Numbered from the stretch's first letter, positions 46,317 to 54,694 are shown. The stretch is 64,000 nucleotides of DNA from Curvibacter sp. (GCA_020248905.1 JADCGR010000040.1:1-64000), one strand, 5' to 3'. Made by a program: numbers and translations. The notes: generated by a model from the letters alone, not told the origin.

Positions 46317-47848
46317 TGAGCCTCCCTTCCCATGACACCTCTTTCAACCTGCCCCGCTGGCTGCTAGTCACTGCCCTGACGGCCTTGGCCCTGCGCCTGT
46401 GGATCGCCTACGCCTTGCCTGTGACGCCGGACGAGGCGTTTTTCTACTGGTGGGGCGTCTATCCGGACTGGGGCTATTACGACCACCCGCCGATGATCGG
46501 CTGGCTGATCTGGCTCATGCGCCAACTTACCGGCGAGGCCGCCTGGTCCATCCGTCTGCCCATCGTGCTGCTTCCGCTGCTCGTTGGTGGCCTGATCGCC
46601 TGGGCCCTGCGCCCGCTGGGGCGCGAGCGAGCGGCCTGGGCCATGCTGCTCATCTGGCTTGCGCCGATGAACTGGGTGACGGTCCTGATCACGACCGACA
46701 CGCCGCTAATCTTCTGGTCCGTGCTCTCGGCTGCGCTGCTGCTGCGGGCGGAAGCCCGGCCACTGCAAGGACGCACCTGGGGGCTGTACGCACTGGCCGG
46801 GCTCTGCCTGGGCCTGGCCTTCCTGTCCAAGTACTTTGCCGTGGTGCTGGGACTGGCCTATATCGTCTACTTCGTGCTCTACCGGCGCGAGCGTCTGACC
46901 GCCTTCGCCCTGCTTGTGCTGTGTGCCCTGCCAGGGGCGGTCGTCAACATCGCGTGGAACATGGAACATGGCTGGTCCAACATCATGTTCAATGCCATCA
47001 ACCGGCACGAGGATGCCGGCTTCGAGGTGCGCAAGCCCTTCATGTACCTCGGCCTGCTGGTCTACCTGCTGACCCCCGTGCTGCTCTGGCTGGGCTGGAA
47101 GCACCGCGGCGCCCTGCGCGAAATCCTGCGCCGCGAGCGTCTGCTGGCGGTGCTCATCGTTGTGCCACTGCTCTTCTTCGCCCTGCTGTCTTTCAAGAAG
47201 GTCGTGGGCCTGCACTGGGTGCTGTCCTTCTACCCCTTCTTCTTCGCCCTGGTGGCACTGGCATTGCCAGAGGCCGCCCTGCGGAGTGCTGCGCGCGGCC
47301 TGGCGTGGTTCACAGGCGTGCATGTGCTGCTGGTGCTGGGCATCTCGTTGACCACGCTGGACCAGTGGGCCGGCAAGCCCGGATACACCAGCTTTGTGCG
47401 CGCCTTTCGCACCGCCGATCTGCTGGCCCAGGTGCGCGCGCCCAACACGGTGCTCATGGCCAATGCCTACTCGCCGGCTGCCGTCTATGGCTATGTAAGC
47501 CAGCAGTACGTGCCCGTCTTCGGGCCAGGCAAATTCCACGCACGCCAGGACGACCTGCTGGTGGACTACGCCGTGTACCAGGGCAAGACCATCCGCGTGC
47601 TCATGGCCGAGACGCCGAACCTGGCCGACTACGCGCCCTACTTTGCGAACGTACGGACCTTCACGGTGCAACAAGATGGCGTGACCTTTCACGTTGTTGA
47701 AGGACAGCAGTTCAACTACGAAGCCTACCGACATGGCGTGATCGGCGAGGTCTTTCGCCGCTACTACAACATCCCGCGCTGGCTGCCCATGACGGGCTGT
47801 CCCTACTGCGTGCGCTACTGCGGTCAGGTTCAATGTCCGAGGCCCTGA
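46316..47848 (+). CDS. GT83/ArnT-like membrane glycosyltransferase
   Basis: 510 residues. About 11 membrane helices followed by a C-terminal soluble domain (about 370-510). N-terminal catalytic loop TPDEAFFYWWGVYPDWGYYD followed by HPPMIGWL, typical of PMT_2/GT83 enzymes that take a polyprenyl-phosphate sugar as donor; the acidic pair DE is the likely catalytic site. A cysteine-rich tail (GCPYCVRYCGQVQC) ends the protein, which is unusual. It overlaps both neighbours. A transferase putting the lipid-linked pentose onto LPS or a protein is the simplest reading. Confidence 0.85.
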   Translation: MSLPSHDTSFNLPRWLLVTALTALALRLWIAYALPVTPDEAFFYWWGVYPDWGYYDHPPMIGWLIWLMRQLTGEAAWSIRLPIVLLPLLVGGLIAWALRPLGRERAAWAMLLIWLAPMNWVTVLITTDTPLIFWSVLSAALLLRAEARPLQGRTWGLYALAGLCLGLAFLSKYFAVVLGLAYIVYFVLYRRERLTAFALLVLCALPGAVVNIAWNMEHGWSNIMFNAINRHEDAGFEVRKPFMYLGLLVYLLTPVLLWLGWKHRGALREILRRERLLAVLIVVPLLFFALLSFKKVVGLHWVLSFYPFFFALVALALPEAALRSAARGLAWFTGVHVLLVLGISLTTLDQWAGKPGYTSFVRAFRTADLLAQVRAPNTVLMANAYSPAAVYGYVSQQYVPVFGPGKFHARQDDLLVDYAVYQGKTIRVLMAETPNLADYAPYFANVRTFTVQQDGVTFHVVEGQQFNYEAYRHGVIGEVFRRYYNIPRWLPMTGCPYCVRYCGQVQCPRP

Positions 47849-48483
47849 ACGCACCGCCGGACCAGGCCGAGGTGGTGGCGGCCTTTGATTTCGACGGCAC
47901 CCTGACCTGGCGCGACACTCTAGGCCCCTTCCTGCGACGCCTGCTCGGCTGGCCGGGCCTGCTGCGTGTGCTCATTCTCACCAGCCCCTGGTTGCTGGCC
48001 TACGTGCTGCGCCTCACCAGCAACCATCGCGCCAAGGCGCGGCTGCTGCAGGCGGCCCTGGCTGGGCGCCGGGTCGAAGACGTGCAGCGCTGCGCCGAGG
48101 CATTCGTCGGGCAGGATCTGCCGCTGCAGTGGCGCCCCTGGGCGCTGCGCCAACTCGTGGCGCACCAGCAGGCGGGTCATCGTTGCGTGCTGGTCAGCGC
48201 GTCCACCAGCCCCTATATGCATCTGGTCGGGGCGAGCCTGCGCGTAGACGCGGTGTTGTGCACAGAGATGGAGGTGGTGGATACACGCTACAGCGGGCGC
48301 ATGGCCACGCCCAACTGCCACGGCGTGGAGAAAGCGCGTCGCCTGCAGGACTTGATCGCCCGCAGCCTGGGCGACGCACCGGTGGTCCTGCACGCCTATG
48401 GCGACACGGCTGGCGACTTTCCCATGCTGAGGCTGGCGCATATTGCCTGGTACCGCGAACGCGCTTGGCCCAGGCGTCGCTGA
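47833..48483 (+). CDS. HAD-superfamily (subclass IB) phosphatase
   Basis: 216 residues; the ATG at 47833 overlaps the GT83 gene by 16 bases. HAD motif I is AAFDFDGTLTWRD with the nucleophilic aspartate; motif II is VLVSASTSPYM; the motif III lysine lies in HGVEKARRL and motif IV in YGDTAGDFPML. The 216-residue length and hydrophobic insert after motif I (LLRVLILTSPWLLAYVLRL) resemble PgpC-like phosphatases. In other bacteria HAD domains of this kind are fused to UbiA phosphoribosyltransferases (from memory), so removal of the 5-phosphate from polyprenyl-phosphoryl phosphoribose is the suggested reaction. Confidence 0.8.
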   Translation: MSEALNAPPDQAEVVAAFDFDGTLTWRDTLGPFLRRLLGWPGLLRVLILTSPWLLAYVLRLTSNHRAKARLLQAALAGRRVEDVQRCAEAFVGQDLPLQWRPWALRQLVAHQQAGHRCVLVSASTSPYMHLVGASLRVDAVLCTEMEVVDTRYSGRMATPNCHGVEKARRLQDLIARSLGDAPVVLHAYGDTAGDFPMLRLAHIAWYRERAWPRRR

Positions 48484-48507
48484 CGCGCAAGGGCGAATGC
48501 GCGAGGC

Positions 48508-49557
48508 TCAGTACCTGAGTTCCGTGCTCTTGCCCCAGAACACCCGGTAGGCATAGACCGTGTAGCCGATGATCACCGGCAGCACCAACACAGTGCCGTA
48601 GAAGATCACGCGCAGCGCCTCGGGCGCGCTCGCTGCCTGCCAGATGGTGATCTGGTCCACTACCAACCAAGGAAAAAGGCTGTAGGCCAGGCCGTAGAAA
48701 GCCAGCAGGAAGATGCCCACCGTGCAGGCGAAGGGCACTGCGACCCCGTACTGATTGCCCTGTTGCAGACGCAGCGGCAGTCGCCTGAGGCTGCGTGCGA
48801 TCACCACGAACAGGGAGAACGTCACGGCGGGAATCGGCATCAGCAGCACCACATTGGGAAAGCTGAACCATTTGTCGAAGATGCGCTCGCTGACCCAGGG
48901 CGTGGCGAGCGAGATCGCCAGAATCCCGGCAGCCGTGAGCCACAAGCTGCCCTGGGCCCATCGCACCGCCTTGAGCTGCAGGGCACCCTCGGTCTTCATG
49001 ATGAGCCAGCCCGCACCCAGCAGGCAATAGGCTGCCACCAGGCACAGGCCGATCAGCGCGGAGAAGACCCGGCTACCCACATCCGTTGCGAAACCGGTCA
49101 CCAGGCTGCCCAGCATGAAACCCTGGGACCACGACGCCAGCGCCGAGCCCGCGTAGAACGCACGGTCCCAGAGATGCTTGTGCTCGGCTCTTGCCTTGAC
49201 CCGGAAGTCGAAAGCCACGCCACGCAGCGTCAGCGAGACCAGCATCAGAGCCACCGGCAGGTACAGCGCGCCGAGGATCACGCCATGCGCCATGGGAAAC
49301 GCGACCAGCAGCACACCTACACCCAGCACCAGCCAGGTCTCGTTGGCATCCCAGAAGGGTCCGATGCTTGCGATCATGGTGTCCCTCTGCGCCTCGTCGT
49401 CGGCTCGACGAAGCAGCACCCCCACACCCAGGTCGTAACCGTCGAGGATGACGTAAGCCAGCATGGCCAGCGCCATCACCATCGCGAACACCAGCGGCAG
49501 CCAACCTGCCGGCTGGCTCAGGTCAGGCAGATTCAACAGGTTCGTGACCTCAGGCAT
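48508..49557 (-). CDS. cydB: Cytochrome bd-type quinol oxidase subunit II, CIO type
   Basis: 349 residues, multiple membrane helices. Subunit II of a cytochrome bd-family quinol oxidase. Family features: YVILDGYDLGVGVL, IGPFWDANETWLVLGVGVLL, and FDFRVKARAEHKHLWDRAF. Its ATG at 49557 overlaps the cydA stop by 8 bases. With the CIO-type subunit I it forms a high-affinity or cyanide-insensitive oxygen reductase. The small CydX-like partner was not found. Confidence 0.94.
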   Translation of the reverse strand: MPEVTNLLNLPDLSQPAGWLPLVFAMVMALAMLAYVILDGYDLGVGVLLRRADDEAQRDTMIASIGPFWDANETWLVLGVGVLLVAFPMAHGVILGALYLPVALMLVSLTLRGVAFDFRVKARAEHKHLWDRAFYAGSALASWSQGFMLGSLVTGFATDVGSRVFSALIGLCLVAAYCLLGAGWLIMKTEGALQLKAVRWAQGSLWLTAAGILAISLATPWVSERIFDKWFSFPNVVLLMPIPAVTFSLFVVIARSLRRLPLRLQQGNQYGVAVPFACTVGIFLLAFYGLAYSLFPWLVVDQITIWQAASAPEALRVIFYGTVLVLPVIIGYTVYAYRVFWGKSTELRY

Positions 49558-50875
49558 ATTGCACCTGCGCTCCGGTCTTGCTGGCCTTGCGCGCGAGGTG
49601 GAAGACCACGCTCACATAGGACACCAGCAAGGCAGCGTACAGCAGAAGGTACAGAGCCAGGGTGAACGCAATGTTCGCAGCAGGTACCGTGGAAGCCGCC
49701 TCGGCGGTCTTCAGTACGCCGTGAACCAGCCAGGGTTGCCGACCGATCTCGGTCACATACCAGCCGGCGAGCAGCGCGACCCAGCCTGAAAACGTCATCC
49801 CGACCAGCACCTTCGCGAGCCAGGGCCGCAATCCGCTTTTGCGTACCCGCCATACAGCCAGCCAGCTCACCACCAGCATCAGCACACCCACGCCGACCAT
49901 GATGCGGAACGCCCAGAACACCGGTGCCACAGGCGGGTGCTCGTCGCCAAAGTCTTTCAGCCCCTTGACCTCGCCATTCCAGTCGTGCGTCAGATAGAAA
50001 GAAGCGAGCTTGGGAATGGCCACCTCATAGCGGTTGCTCTGCGTCGCCGCGTCCGGCCAGCCAAAGAGCACCGCGGGAGCACCCTTTTGCGTGTCCCAGA
50101 TGCCTTCCATCGCAGCCAGCTTGGCGGGCTGGTGCTGCAGGGTGTTGAGGCCATGCAGGTCACCCACCACGATCTGAAGTGGAATCAGCACGGCCGCCAC
50201 GTGGACGCCGGTCCGCAGGCTGACCAGCACCGCCGCACTGCGGTCGCCCCGGAGCCAACGGTAGGCACTGAGGCCCGCGAGCACGAACGCCACGGTCAGG
50301 CCCGAGGCCAGCAGCATGTGCGTCATGCGGTAAGGGAAGGACGGGTTGAAGATCACCTCCAGCCAGCTGGTCACGTGCGCCTTGCCGTCGATCATCTCGA
50401 AGCCCGCCGGCGTATGCATCCACGAGTTCAGCGCCAGGATCCAGAAGGCCGAGGCGGTTGTCCCTGCCGCGACGAGGAACGTGGCTAGGGTATGCACCCT
50501 CTCGCTCACCCGACCACGGCCGAAGAGCATGATGCCGAGCATCGTCGCCTCAAGGAAAAAAGCGGTCAGCACCTCGTAGGCCAGCAGCGGCCCGGCCACA
50601 TTGCCCACCGTGTTCATGAAGCCGGGCCAGTTGGTGCCGAACTGGAAACTCATGGTGATGCCGCTCACAACCCCGAGGGCAAAGGTGAGTGCGAAGATCT
50701 TCACCCAGAACTGGTACGCATCCATCCAGTGGGCCTGGCCGGCCGCGTTGAAGCGCAGCTTGAAGAACAGCAGCACCCAGCCCATGCCGATGGTGATCGT
50801 CGGGAACAGGATGTGGAAACTGATGTTGGCCGCAAACTGGATGCGTGCCAAGACGACAGGATCAAGACTGTCCAT
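49550..50875 (-). CDS. cydA: Cytochrome bd-type quinol oxidase subunit I, cyanide-insensitive (CIO) type
   Basis: 441 residues, shorter than E. coli CydA because the Q-loop is short, a mark of the CIO group. Motifs: the heme ligand histidine at about 21 in FAANISFHILFPTITIGMGW, the MTFSFQFG-like SGITMSFQFGTNWPGF, and the GWYVTEIGRQPWLVHG segment near 370. Inner-membrane enzyme that oxidises quinol and reduces oxygen without pumping protons. Its start overlaps the upstream regulator gene by 14 bases, so the order is regulator-cydA-cydB. Confidence 0.94.
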   Translation of the reverse strand: MDSLDPVVLARIQFAANISFHILFPTITIGMGWVLLFFKLRFNAAGQAHWMDAYQFWVKIFALTFALGVVSGITMSFQFGTNWPGFMNTVGNVAGPLLAYEVLTAFFLEATMLGIMLFGRGRVSERVHTLATFLVAAGTTASAFWILALNSWMHTPAGFEMIDGKAHVTSWLEVIFNPSFPYRMTHMLLASGLTVAFVLAGLSAYRWLRGDRSAAVLVSLRTGVHVAAVLIPLQIVVGDLHGLNTLQHQPAKLAAMEGIWDTQKGAPAVLFGWPDAATQSNRYEVAIPKLASFYLTHDWNGEVKGLKDFGDEHPPVAPVFWAFRIMVGVGVLMLVVSWLAVWRVRKSGLRPWLAKVLVGMTFSGWVALLAGWYVTEIGRQPWLVHGVLKTAEAASTVPAANIAFTLALYLLLYAALLVSYVSVVFHLARKASKTGAQVQYA

Positions 50876-51452
50876 GGCCGTCTCCCTGTTGCGTGGACCT
50901 GGCCGGCGTGAAGACGTTTTTCATTCGTTCCTTCATCTCCAGCAGCTTCTGGACCTTGGAGCCCATCTGCATCAGGCTGGCAAGCGTGTCCGAGTCCATC
51001 TTCTGCACGTCGTCAAGCCAGGTCGTCATCAGCTCAATGAAGCTGTGCATTTGGCGCATGCGCTCCTGGGCGTGGATGTCTTGTGCCGTCAGGGGCTGCT
51101 CCATGAGGGCCTCGCGCAGCATGGAAAGGGTTGGATCGACTTCCCTTTTTCGCCGCTCGTTGGCAAGGGTGCGAAAGATGGCCCAGACGTCCTCCGGTGA
51201 CTGAAAATACTCGCGCCGATCGTTCGGCCGATGAATCAGCCGGACCAGATTCCAGGACTGCAATTCCTTGAGCCCCATGCTGACGTTGGAGCGAGAGAAG
51301 GCCAGCGCCTCACCGATCTCGTCTGCATTCAGGGCTTGCGGAGAGACATACAACAGCGCGTAGATCTGGCCGACCGTTCGGTTGATGCCCCATCGGCTGC
51401 CCATTTCGCCAAAGTGCATGACAAAGCGCTGCGTGAGCGGAGCTAGCTTCAT
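50862..51452 (-). CDS. GbsR/MarR-type transcriptional regulator of the cydAB operon
   Basis: 196 residues from the ATG at 51452, with AGAGGGC upstream; a further upstream start would extend past the likely operator. A winged helix of the GbsR type spans about 15-95 (GINRTVGQIYALLYVSPQAL, NADEIGEALAFSRSNVSMGL, WNLVRLIHRPNDRREYFQSP); the C-terminal half is helical and may dimerise. Overlap with cydA by 14 bases makes it the first gene of the oxidase operon and its obvious candidate regulator. Confidence 0.85.
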   Translation of the reverse strand: MKLAPLTQRFVMHFGEMGSRWGINRTVGQIYALLYVSPQALNADEIGEALAFSRSNVSMGLKELQSWNLVRLIHRPNDRREYFQSPEDVWAIFRTLANERRKREVDPTLSMLREALMEQPLTAQDIHAQERMRQMHSFIELMTTWLDDVQKMDSDTLASLMQMGSKVQKLLEMKERMKNVFTPARSTQQGDGHGQS

Positions 51453-51472
51453 TTTTTGCCCTCTTTCTGTGT

Positions 51473-51498
51473 TTTCAGTATTTTCTGAAATTCCAGAA
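51473..51498. promoter_or_regulatory. Candidate operator: two overlapping dyads upstream of the regulator-cydAB operon
   Basis: TTTCAG (51473-51478), six bases, CTGAAA (51485-51490) is a perfect 6+6 dyad; it overlaps a second dyad, TTCTG (51483-51487) and CAGAA (51494-51498). It lies 20-45 bases upstream of the regulator start, in an AT-richer stretch. An autoregulatory site for the GbsR-type protein is the likely meaning. Confidence 0.5.
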
Positions 51499-51601
51499 TC
51501 TTCCAATCCGTTTTGGCTTTTTCCCACACCCTCGAGATGGAGAAGTGCCATCACGTAGAAAAACCCGAGTAGCAGCCTCGCCATAGATGAAAATCGGCAT
51601 A

Positions 51602-51618
51602 ATAAATATGGTTTTTAT
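51602..51618. promoter_or_regulatory. AT-rich dyad just upstream of the CysB-type gene
   Basis: ATAAATATGGTTTTTAT carries ATAAA and TTTAT half-sites 12 bases before the start codon of the CysB-type gene. Position and AT-rich symmetry suit an autoregulatory LysR-type site or a -10 region. Confidence 0.35.
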
Positions 51619-51629
51619 CCGAGACAGAA

Positions 51630-52583
51630 ATGAACCTCCACCAGTTCCGCTTCGTCCAGGAAGCCGCGCGCAACAACCTCAACCTGACCGAGGCGGCCAA
51701 GGCCCTGCACACCTCGCAACCCGGCGTGTCCAAGGCCATCATCGAGCTGGAAGAAGAACTGGGCATCGACATCTTTGCCCGCCACGGCAAGCGCCTGAAG
51801 CGCATTACCGAGCCGGGCCAGAAGGTGCTGCAAAGCATCGAGATCATCATGCGCGAGGTCCGCAACCTCAAGCGCATCGGCGAGCAGTACAGCGCACAAG
51901 ACAGCGGCACCCTCTCGATTGCGACCACGCACACCCAGGCCCGCTACGTGCTGCCCGAGCCGGTGGCCAGGCTGCGCGCCGCCTGGCCCAAGGTCAACCT
52001 CTCGCTACACCAGGGCAACCCCGATCAGGTGGCGCGCATGCTCATCGACGAGACCGCCGAGGTAGGCATCGCCACCGAGTCGCTGGCCGACTACGATGAG
52101 CTTGTGACCCTTCCGTGCTACGAATGGGAGCACGTGCTGGTGCTGCCGGCCAGCCACCCGCTTGCGGGCAAGGAGCGGCTGAGCCTGGAAGACCTGGCCG
52201 CCGAGCCGCTAATCACCTACCACCCCACCTTCACCGGCCGCACGCGCATCGACCATGCTTTCGCCCAGCGCCGGCTCTCGCCCATTGTGGTGCTCGAAGC
52301 CATCGACTCCGACGTGATCACCACCTATGTGCGCCTGGGCATGGGCCTGGGCATCGTCGCTGAAATGGCTGTGCGCAACCTGACGGCCCTGACCAGCGGC
52401 GAGGAGCTGCTGGTGCGCCCGCTGGGCCATCTGTTTGGCAGGAATGTCACGCGCGTGGCTTTCAAGAAGGGCGCTTACCTGCGCAACTTCGTCTACGAAT
52501 TCGCCGAGCTGCTGAGCGACCGCCTGCCGCGCGATCTGGTCGCGCGGGTGATGCGCGGAGAAGCAACAGAATACGAGTTATAG
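51630..52583 (+). CDS. CysB/Cbl-type LysR regulator
   Basis: 317 residues. LysR-family activator of the CysB branch, which controls sulfur assimilation and senses acetylserine or sulfate-related ligands. N-terminus MNLHQFRFVQEAARNNLNLT with HTH LTEAAKALHTSQPGVSKAII is characteristic of CysB/Cbl; ligand-domain pieces TTHTQARYVLPEPVARLRAA and TGRTRIDHAFAQRRLSPIVV follow. Intact. No sulfur genes adjacent, so regulon unknown. Divergent from the cydAB operon (177 bases). Confidence 0.93.
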   Translation: MNLHQFRFVQEAARNNLNLTEAAKALHTSQPGVSKAIIELEEELGIDIFARHGKRLKRITEPGQKVLQSIEIIMREVRNLKRIGEQYSAQDSGTLSIATTHTQARYVLPEPVARLRAAWPKVNLSLHQGNPDQVARMLIDETAEVGIATESLADYDELVTLPCYEWEHVLVLPASHPLAGKERLSLEDLAAEPLITYHPTFTGRTRIDHAFAQRRLSPIVVLEAIDSDVITTYVRLGMGLGIVAEMAVRNLTALTSGEELLVRPLGHLFGRNVTRVAFKKGAYLRNFVYEFAELLSDRLPRDLVARVMRGEATEYEL

Positions 52584-52590
52584 CCCCCCC

Positions 52591-52679
52591 TGAGGCGCTA
52601 CGCGCCTTCCCCCCGCACATCCTGCGGTGGCGGGGGGACGCTCCCGGTGGCCCGGCTGAGCCGGTTCCACGGGAGCCCT
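52591..52679. repeat. REP-like intergenic repeat, copy 3
   Basis: CTGAGGCGCTACGCGCCTTC, then CCCCCGC...GCGGGGGGACG, then GGCCCGGCTGAGCCGGTTCC ACGGGAGCCC without gap. Three palindromes in a row. Same order of elements as the two copies in the isc operon. It starts 8 bases after the CysB-type stop and fills most of the gap to the aminotransferase. Confidence 0.7.
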
Positions 52680-52715
52680 TGTCAAGACACTTCGATCGAC
52701 ATTAATCTGCTACGC

Positions 52716-53873
52716 ATGAACACCCTGACGCCTGTCCTCCAGAGCCGCCTGCCCCAGGTCGGCACCACCATCTTCACCGTCATGTCCGCCCTGGCCGCCG
52801 CCAAAGGCGCGGTCAACCTGGGTCAGGGCTTTCCGGACTTCGAAGGTGATCCCCTTCTGGTGGACGCGGTGACCGACGCCATGAAGCGCGGCCTGAACCA
52901 GTATCCGCCCATGACCGGTGTGCCCGCGCTGCGCGAGGCCATCGCGAAGAAGGTGGAGGCAATCTACGGCCACCGTTACGACGCCGACACCGAGATCACC
53001 GTCACCGCCGGTGCCACCCAGGCCATCCTCACCGCCATCCTGGCCATCGTACATCCAGGCGACGAGGTCATCGTGCTGGAGCCGTGCTACGACAGCTACG
53101 TGCCCAATATCGAGCTGGCCGGCGGCAGCGTGGTGCGCGTCCCCTTGACGCCGGGCAATTTCCGGCCGGACTTCTCAAAGATAGCCGCCGCCATCACGCC
53201 CAGGACCCGCGCCATCCTCATCAACACCCCGCACAATCCCAGCGGCACGGTCTGGACGCGAGCGGAAATGCTGCAGCTGCAGGACCTGCTCGCGCCGACG
53301 GATATCGTGGTCATCAGCGACGAGGTCTACGAGCACATGGTGTTCGACGGCAAGGCGCACGAAAGTGTCGCGCGCTTTCCGGCACTGGCTGCACGCAGCT
53401 TCATCGTTAGCAGCTTTGGCAAGACCTATCACGTCACGGGCTGGAAGGTGGGCTACGTGGCCGCGCCTGCGCCGCTCACCGCAGAGTTCCGCAAGGTGCA
53501 TCAGTTCAACGTCTTCACCGTCAACACACCGGTTCAGCATGGTCTGGCTGCCTACATGGCCGACCCGCGCCCCTACCGAGACCTGCCTGGCTTCTACCAG
53601 CGCAAGCGCGACCTCTTCCGCGATGGGCTGAGAAAGACGCGCTTCAGAATGCTGCCTGGCGAAGGCACGTACTTCCAGTGCGTGGACATCTCTGCCGTGA
53701 GTGACCTGAACGAAGCGGATTTCTGCAAGTGGCTCACCAGCGAGATCGGCGTGGCCGCCATTCCGCTCTCGGCCTTCTATGGCAACGGCTTCGACCAGAA
53801 GGTGGTGCGCTTCTGTTTTGCCAAGAAGGACGAGACGCTGAACACCGCGCTGGAGCGGCTGGCAAAGCTGTAG
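52716..53873 (+). CDS. PLP-dependent aminotransferase, methionine/kynurenine type (YbdL-like)
   Basis: 385 residues from the ATG at 52716 (MNTLTPVLQSRLPQVGTTIF). Class I aminotransferase: AVNLGQGFPDFEGDPLLVDA, TAGATQAILTAILAI, NTPHNPSGTVW and the PLP lysine in SSFGKTYHVTGWKVGY. The N-terminal LGQGFPDF and length fit the YbdL/methionine aminotransferase branch, which can also act on kynurenine or glutamine. The frame upstream of the ATG falls in the repeat. No metabolic partner nearby. Confidence 0.9.
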   Translation: MNTLTPVLQSRLPQVGTTIFTVMSALAAAKGAVNLGQGFPDFEGDPLLVDAVTDAMKRGLNQYPPMTGVPALREAIAKKVEAIYGHRYDADTEITVTAGATQAILTAILAIVHPGDEVIVLEPCYDSYVPNIELAGGSVVRVPLTPGNFRPDFSKIAAAITPRTRAILINTPHNPSGTVWTRAEMLQLQDLLAPTDIVVISDEVYEHMVFDGKAHESVARFPALAARSFIVSSFGKTYHVTGWKVGYVAAPAPLTAEFRKVHQFNVFTVNTPVQHGLAAYMADPRPYRDLPGFYQRKRDLFRDGLRKTRFRMLPGEGTYFQCVDISAVSDLNEADFCKWLTSEIGVAAIPLSAFYGNGFDQKVVRFCFAKKDETLNTALERLAKL

Positions 53874-53894
53874 CCGCCCGGCCACACGCTCCAC

Positions 53895-53914
53895 CCCGAC
53901 GAGCGCGCGTCGGG
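53895..53914. repeat. Hairpin between aminotransferase and antitoxin genes
   Basis: CCCGACG and CGTCGGG pair perfectly around AGCGCG. No T-run follows, so it is a weak candidate for transcription termination; it marks the boundary between the core gene and the defence island. Confidence 0.5.
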
Positions 53915-53976
53915 CTTGCGCCTGCTCGTCATCCCCGTAGAATGCACAGGATTCTGTAATCTCGGGGAGTGCTGCC

Positions 53977-54294
53977 ATGGGAATCGCTGCCAACGACATC
54001 GTGCCTTTCACTCAGGCACGATCCAGCTTGTCCGAATTGGCCGACCAGGCCAAAGCTGGTGCCGAAAAAATCATCACCAAGAACGGCGAGAGCTATGTTG
54101 CTTTGATCGACGCCGACCGGCTGGACTACTACCACCGCCTCGAGCGTGAGCGCATTCACCTGCTATTGCTGGAAGATGCCCAACGTGGCCTGGCCGACAT
54201 AGCCGCTGGCCGCACACAGGATGCAGACGCGACCATCGCCACGCGGCAGCAGCGGCGCAGAGCCGGGGCCACCGCCGCCAAGAAGCGTGGCTGA
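53977..54294 (+). CDS. Phd/YefM-family antitoxin
   Basis: 105 residues; GGGGAG lies well placed before the ATG. The N-terminus DIVPFTQARSSLSELADQAK and KIITKNGESYVALIDADRLD is the typical Phd/YefM DNA-binding dimer; the C-terminal half (from about 60) is the part expected to bind and neutralise the toxin and ends in a basic tail (QQRRRAGATAAKKRG). The toxin gene overlaps its last codons. As in other modules it probably represses its own promoter. Confidence 0.88.
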   Translation: MGIAANDIVPFTQARSSLSELADQAKAGAEKIITKNGESYVALIDADRLDYYHRLERERIHLLLLEDAQRGLADIAAGRTQDADATIATRQQRRRAGATAAKKRG

Positions 54295-54688
54295 ACGGTT
54301 GTATCAGGTCGAGCTCACAGCCAGCTTCCTGGCGCAGCTGGACCGCATCGAGGCGTTTCTGGACGAAGCGAACGCAGCCTCTGCCTTTGATGCGCTGCTG
54401 GACGAGCTGCGTACCACCGTCATCCCCAACCTGCAGCGCTTCCCGCGCATTGGCCGCCGCTACCTGGACACCCCACCGCAGTCCGCCGAGGCACTGAACC
54501 GGTTGGCGGCCCTGCCCCTTGGTGCGCCAGACGCGTTGCGGGTCTACCTGCATGGCGACTACCTGCTGCTCTACGCACTGGCCGATGCGCACGCAAAGGT
54601 ATATTTGCTGTCCATCAGGCACCACCGCCAGCTGACGTTCGACTTTGCCCGGCTGTGGCCGGGCGCAACTGCGCCAAAAAAGCGCTAG
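54287..54688 (+). CDS. RelE/ParE-superfamily toxin
   Basis: 133 residues from a GTG at 54287, overlapping the antitoxin stop by 8 bases; this start gives VAERLYQVELTASFLAQLDR, the usual first strand and helix of ParE/RelE. Other pieces are FPRIGRRYLD and LRVYLHGDYLLLYALAD then VYLLSIRHHRQLTFDF, the C-terminal strands where RelE/ParE toxins keep their basic residues. Acts either on mRNA at the ribosome or on gyrase, which the sequence does not settle. Only 6 bases separate it from the helicase-nuclease gene, so the toxin is read on the same message as the restriction genes. Confidence 0.85.
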   Translation: MAERLYQVELTASFLAQLDRIEAFLDEANAASAFDALLDELRTTVIPNLQRFPRIGRRYLDTPPQSAEALNRLAALPLGAPDALRVYLHGDYLLLYALADAHAKVYLLSIRHHRQLTFDFARLWPGATAPKKR

Positions 54689-54694
54689 GGCTCC

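Noticed and set aside
46399-47700. Open frame of 433 codons in another frame of the GT83 gene
   Set aside because: Same-strand shadow without domains; the GT83 frame has membrane helices and a catalytic loop and overlaps its neighbours properly.
53895-53914. Intrinsic terminator after the aminotransferase gene
   Set aside because: The stem is perfect but no U-run follows, so I list it only as a hairpin.
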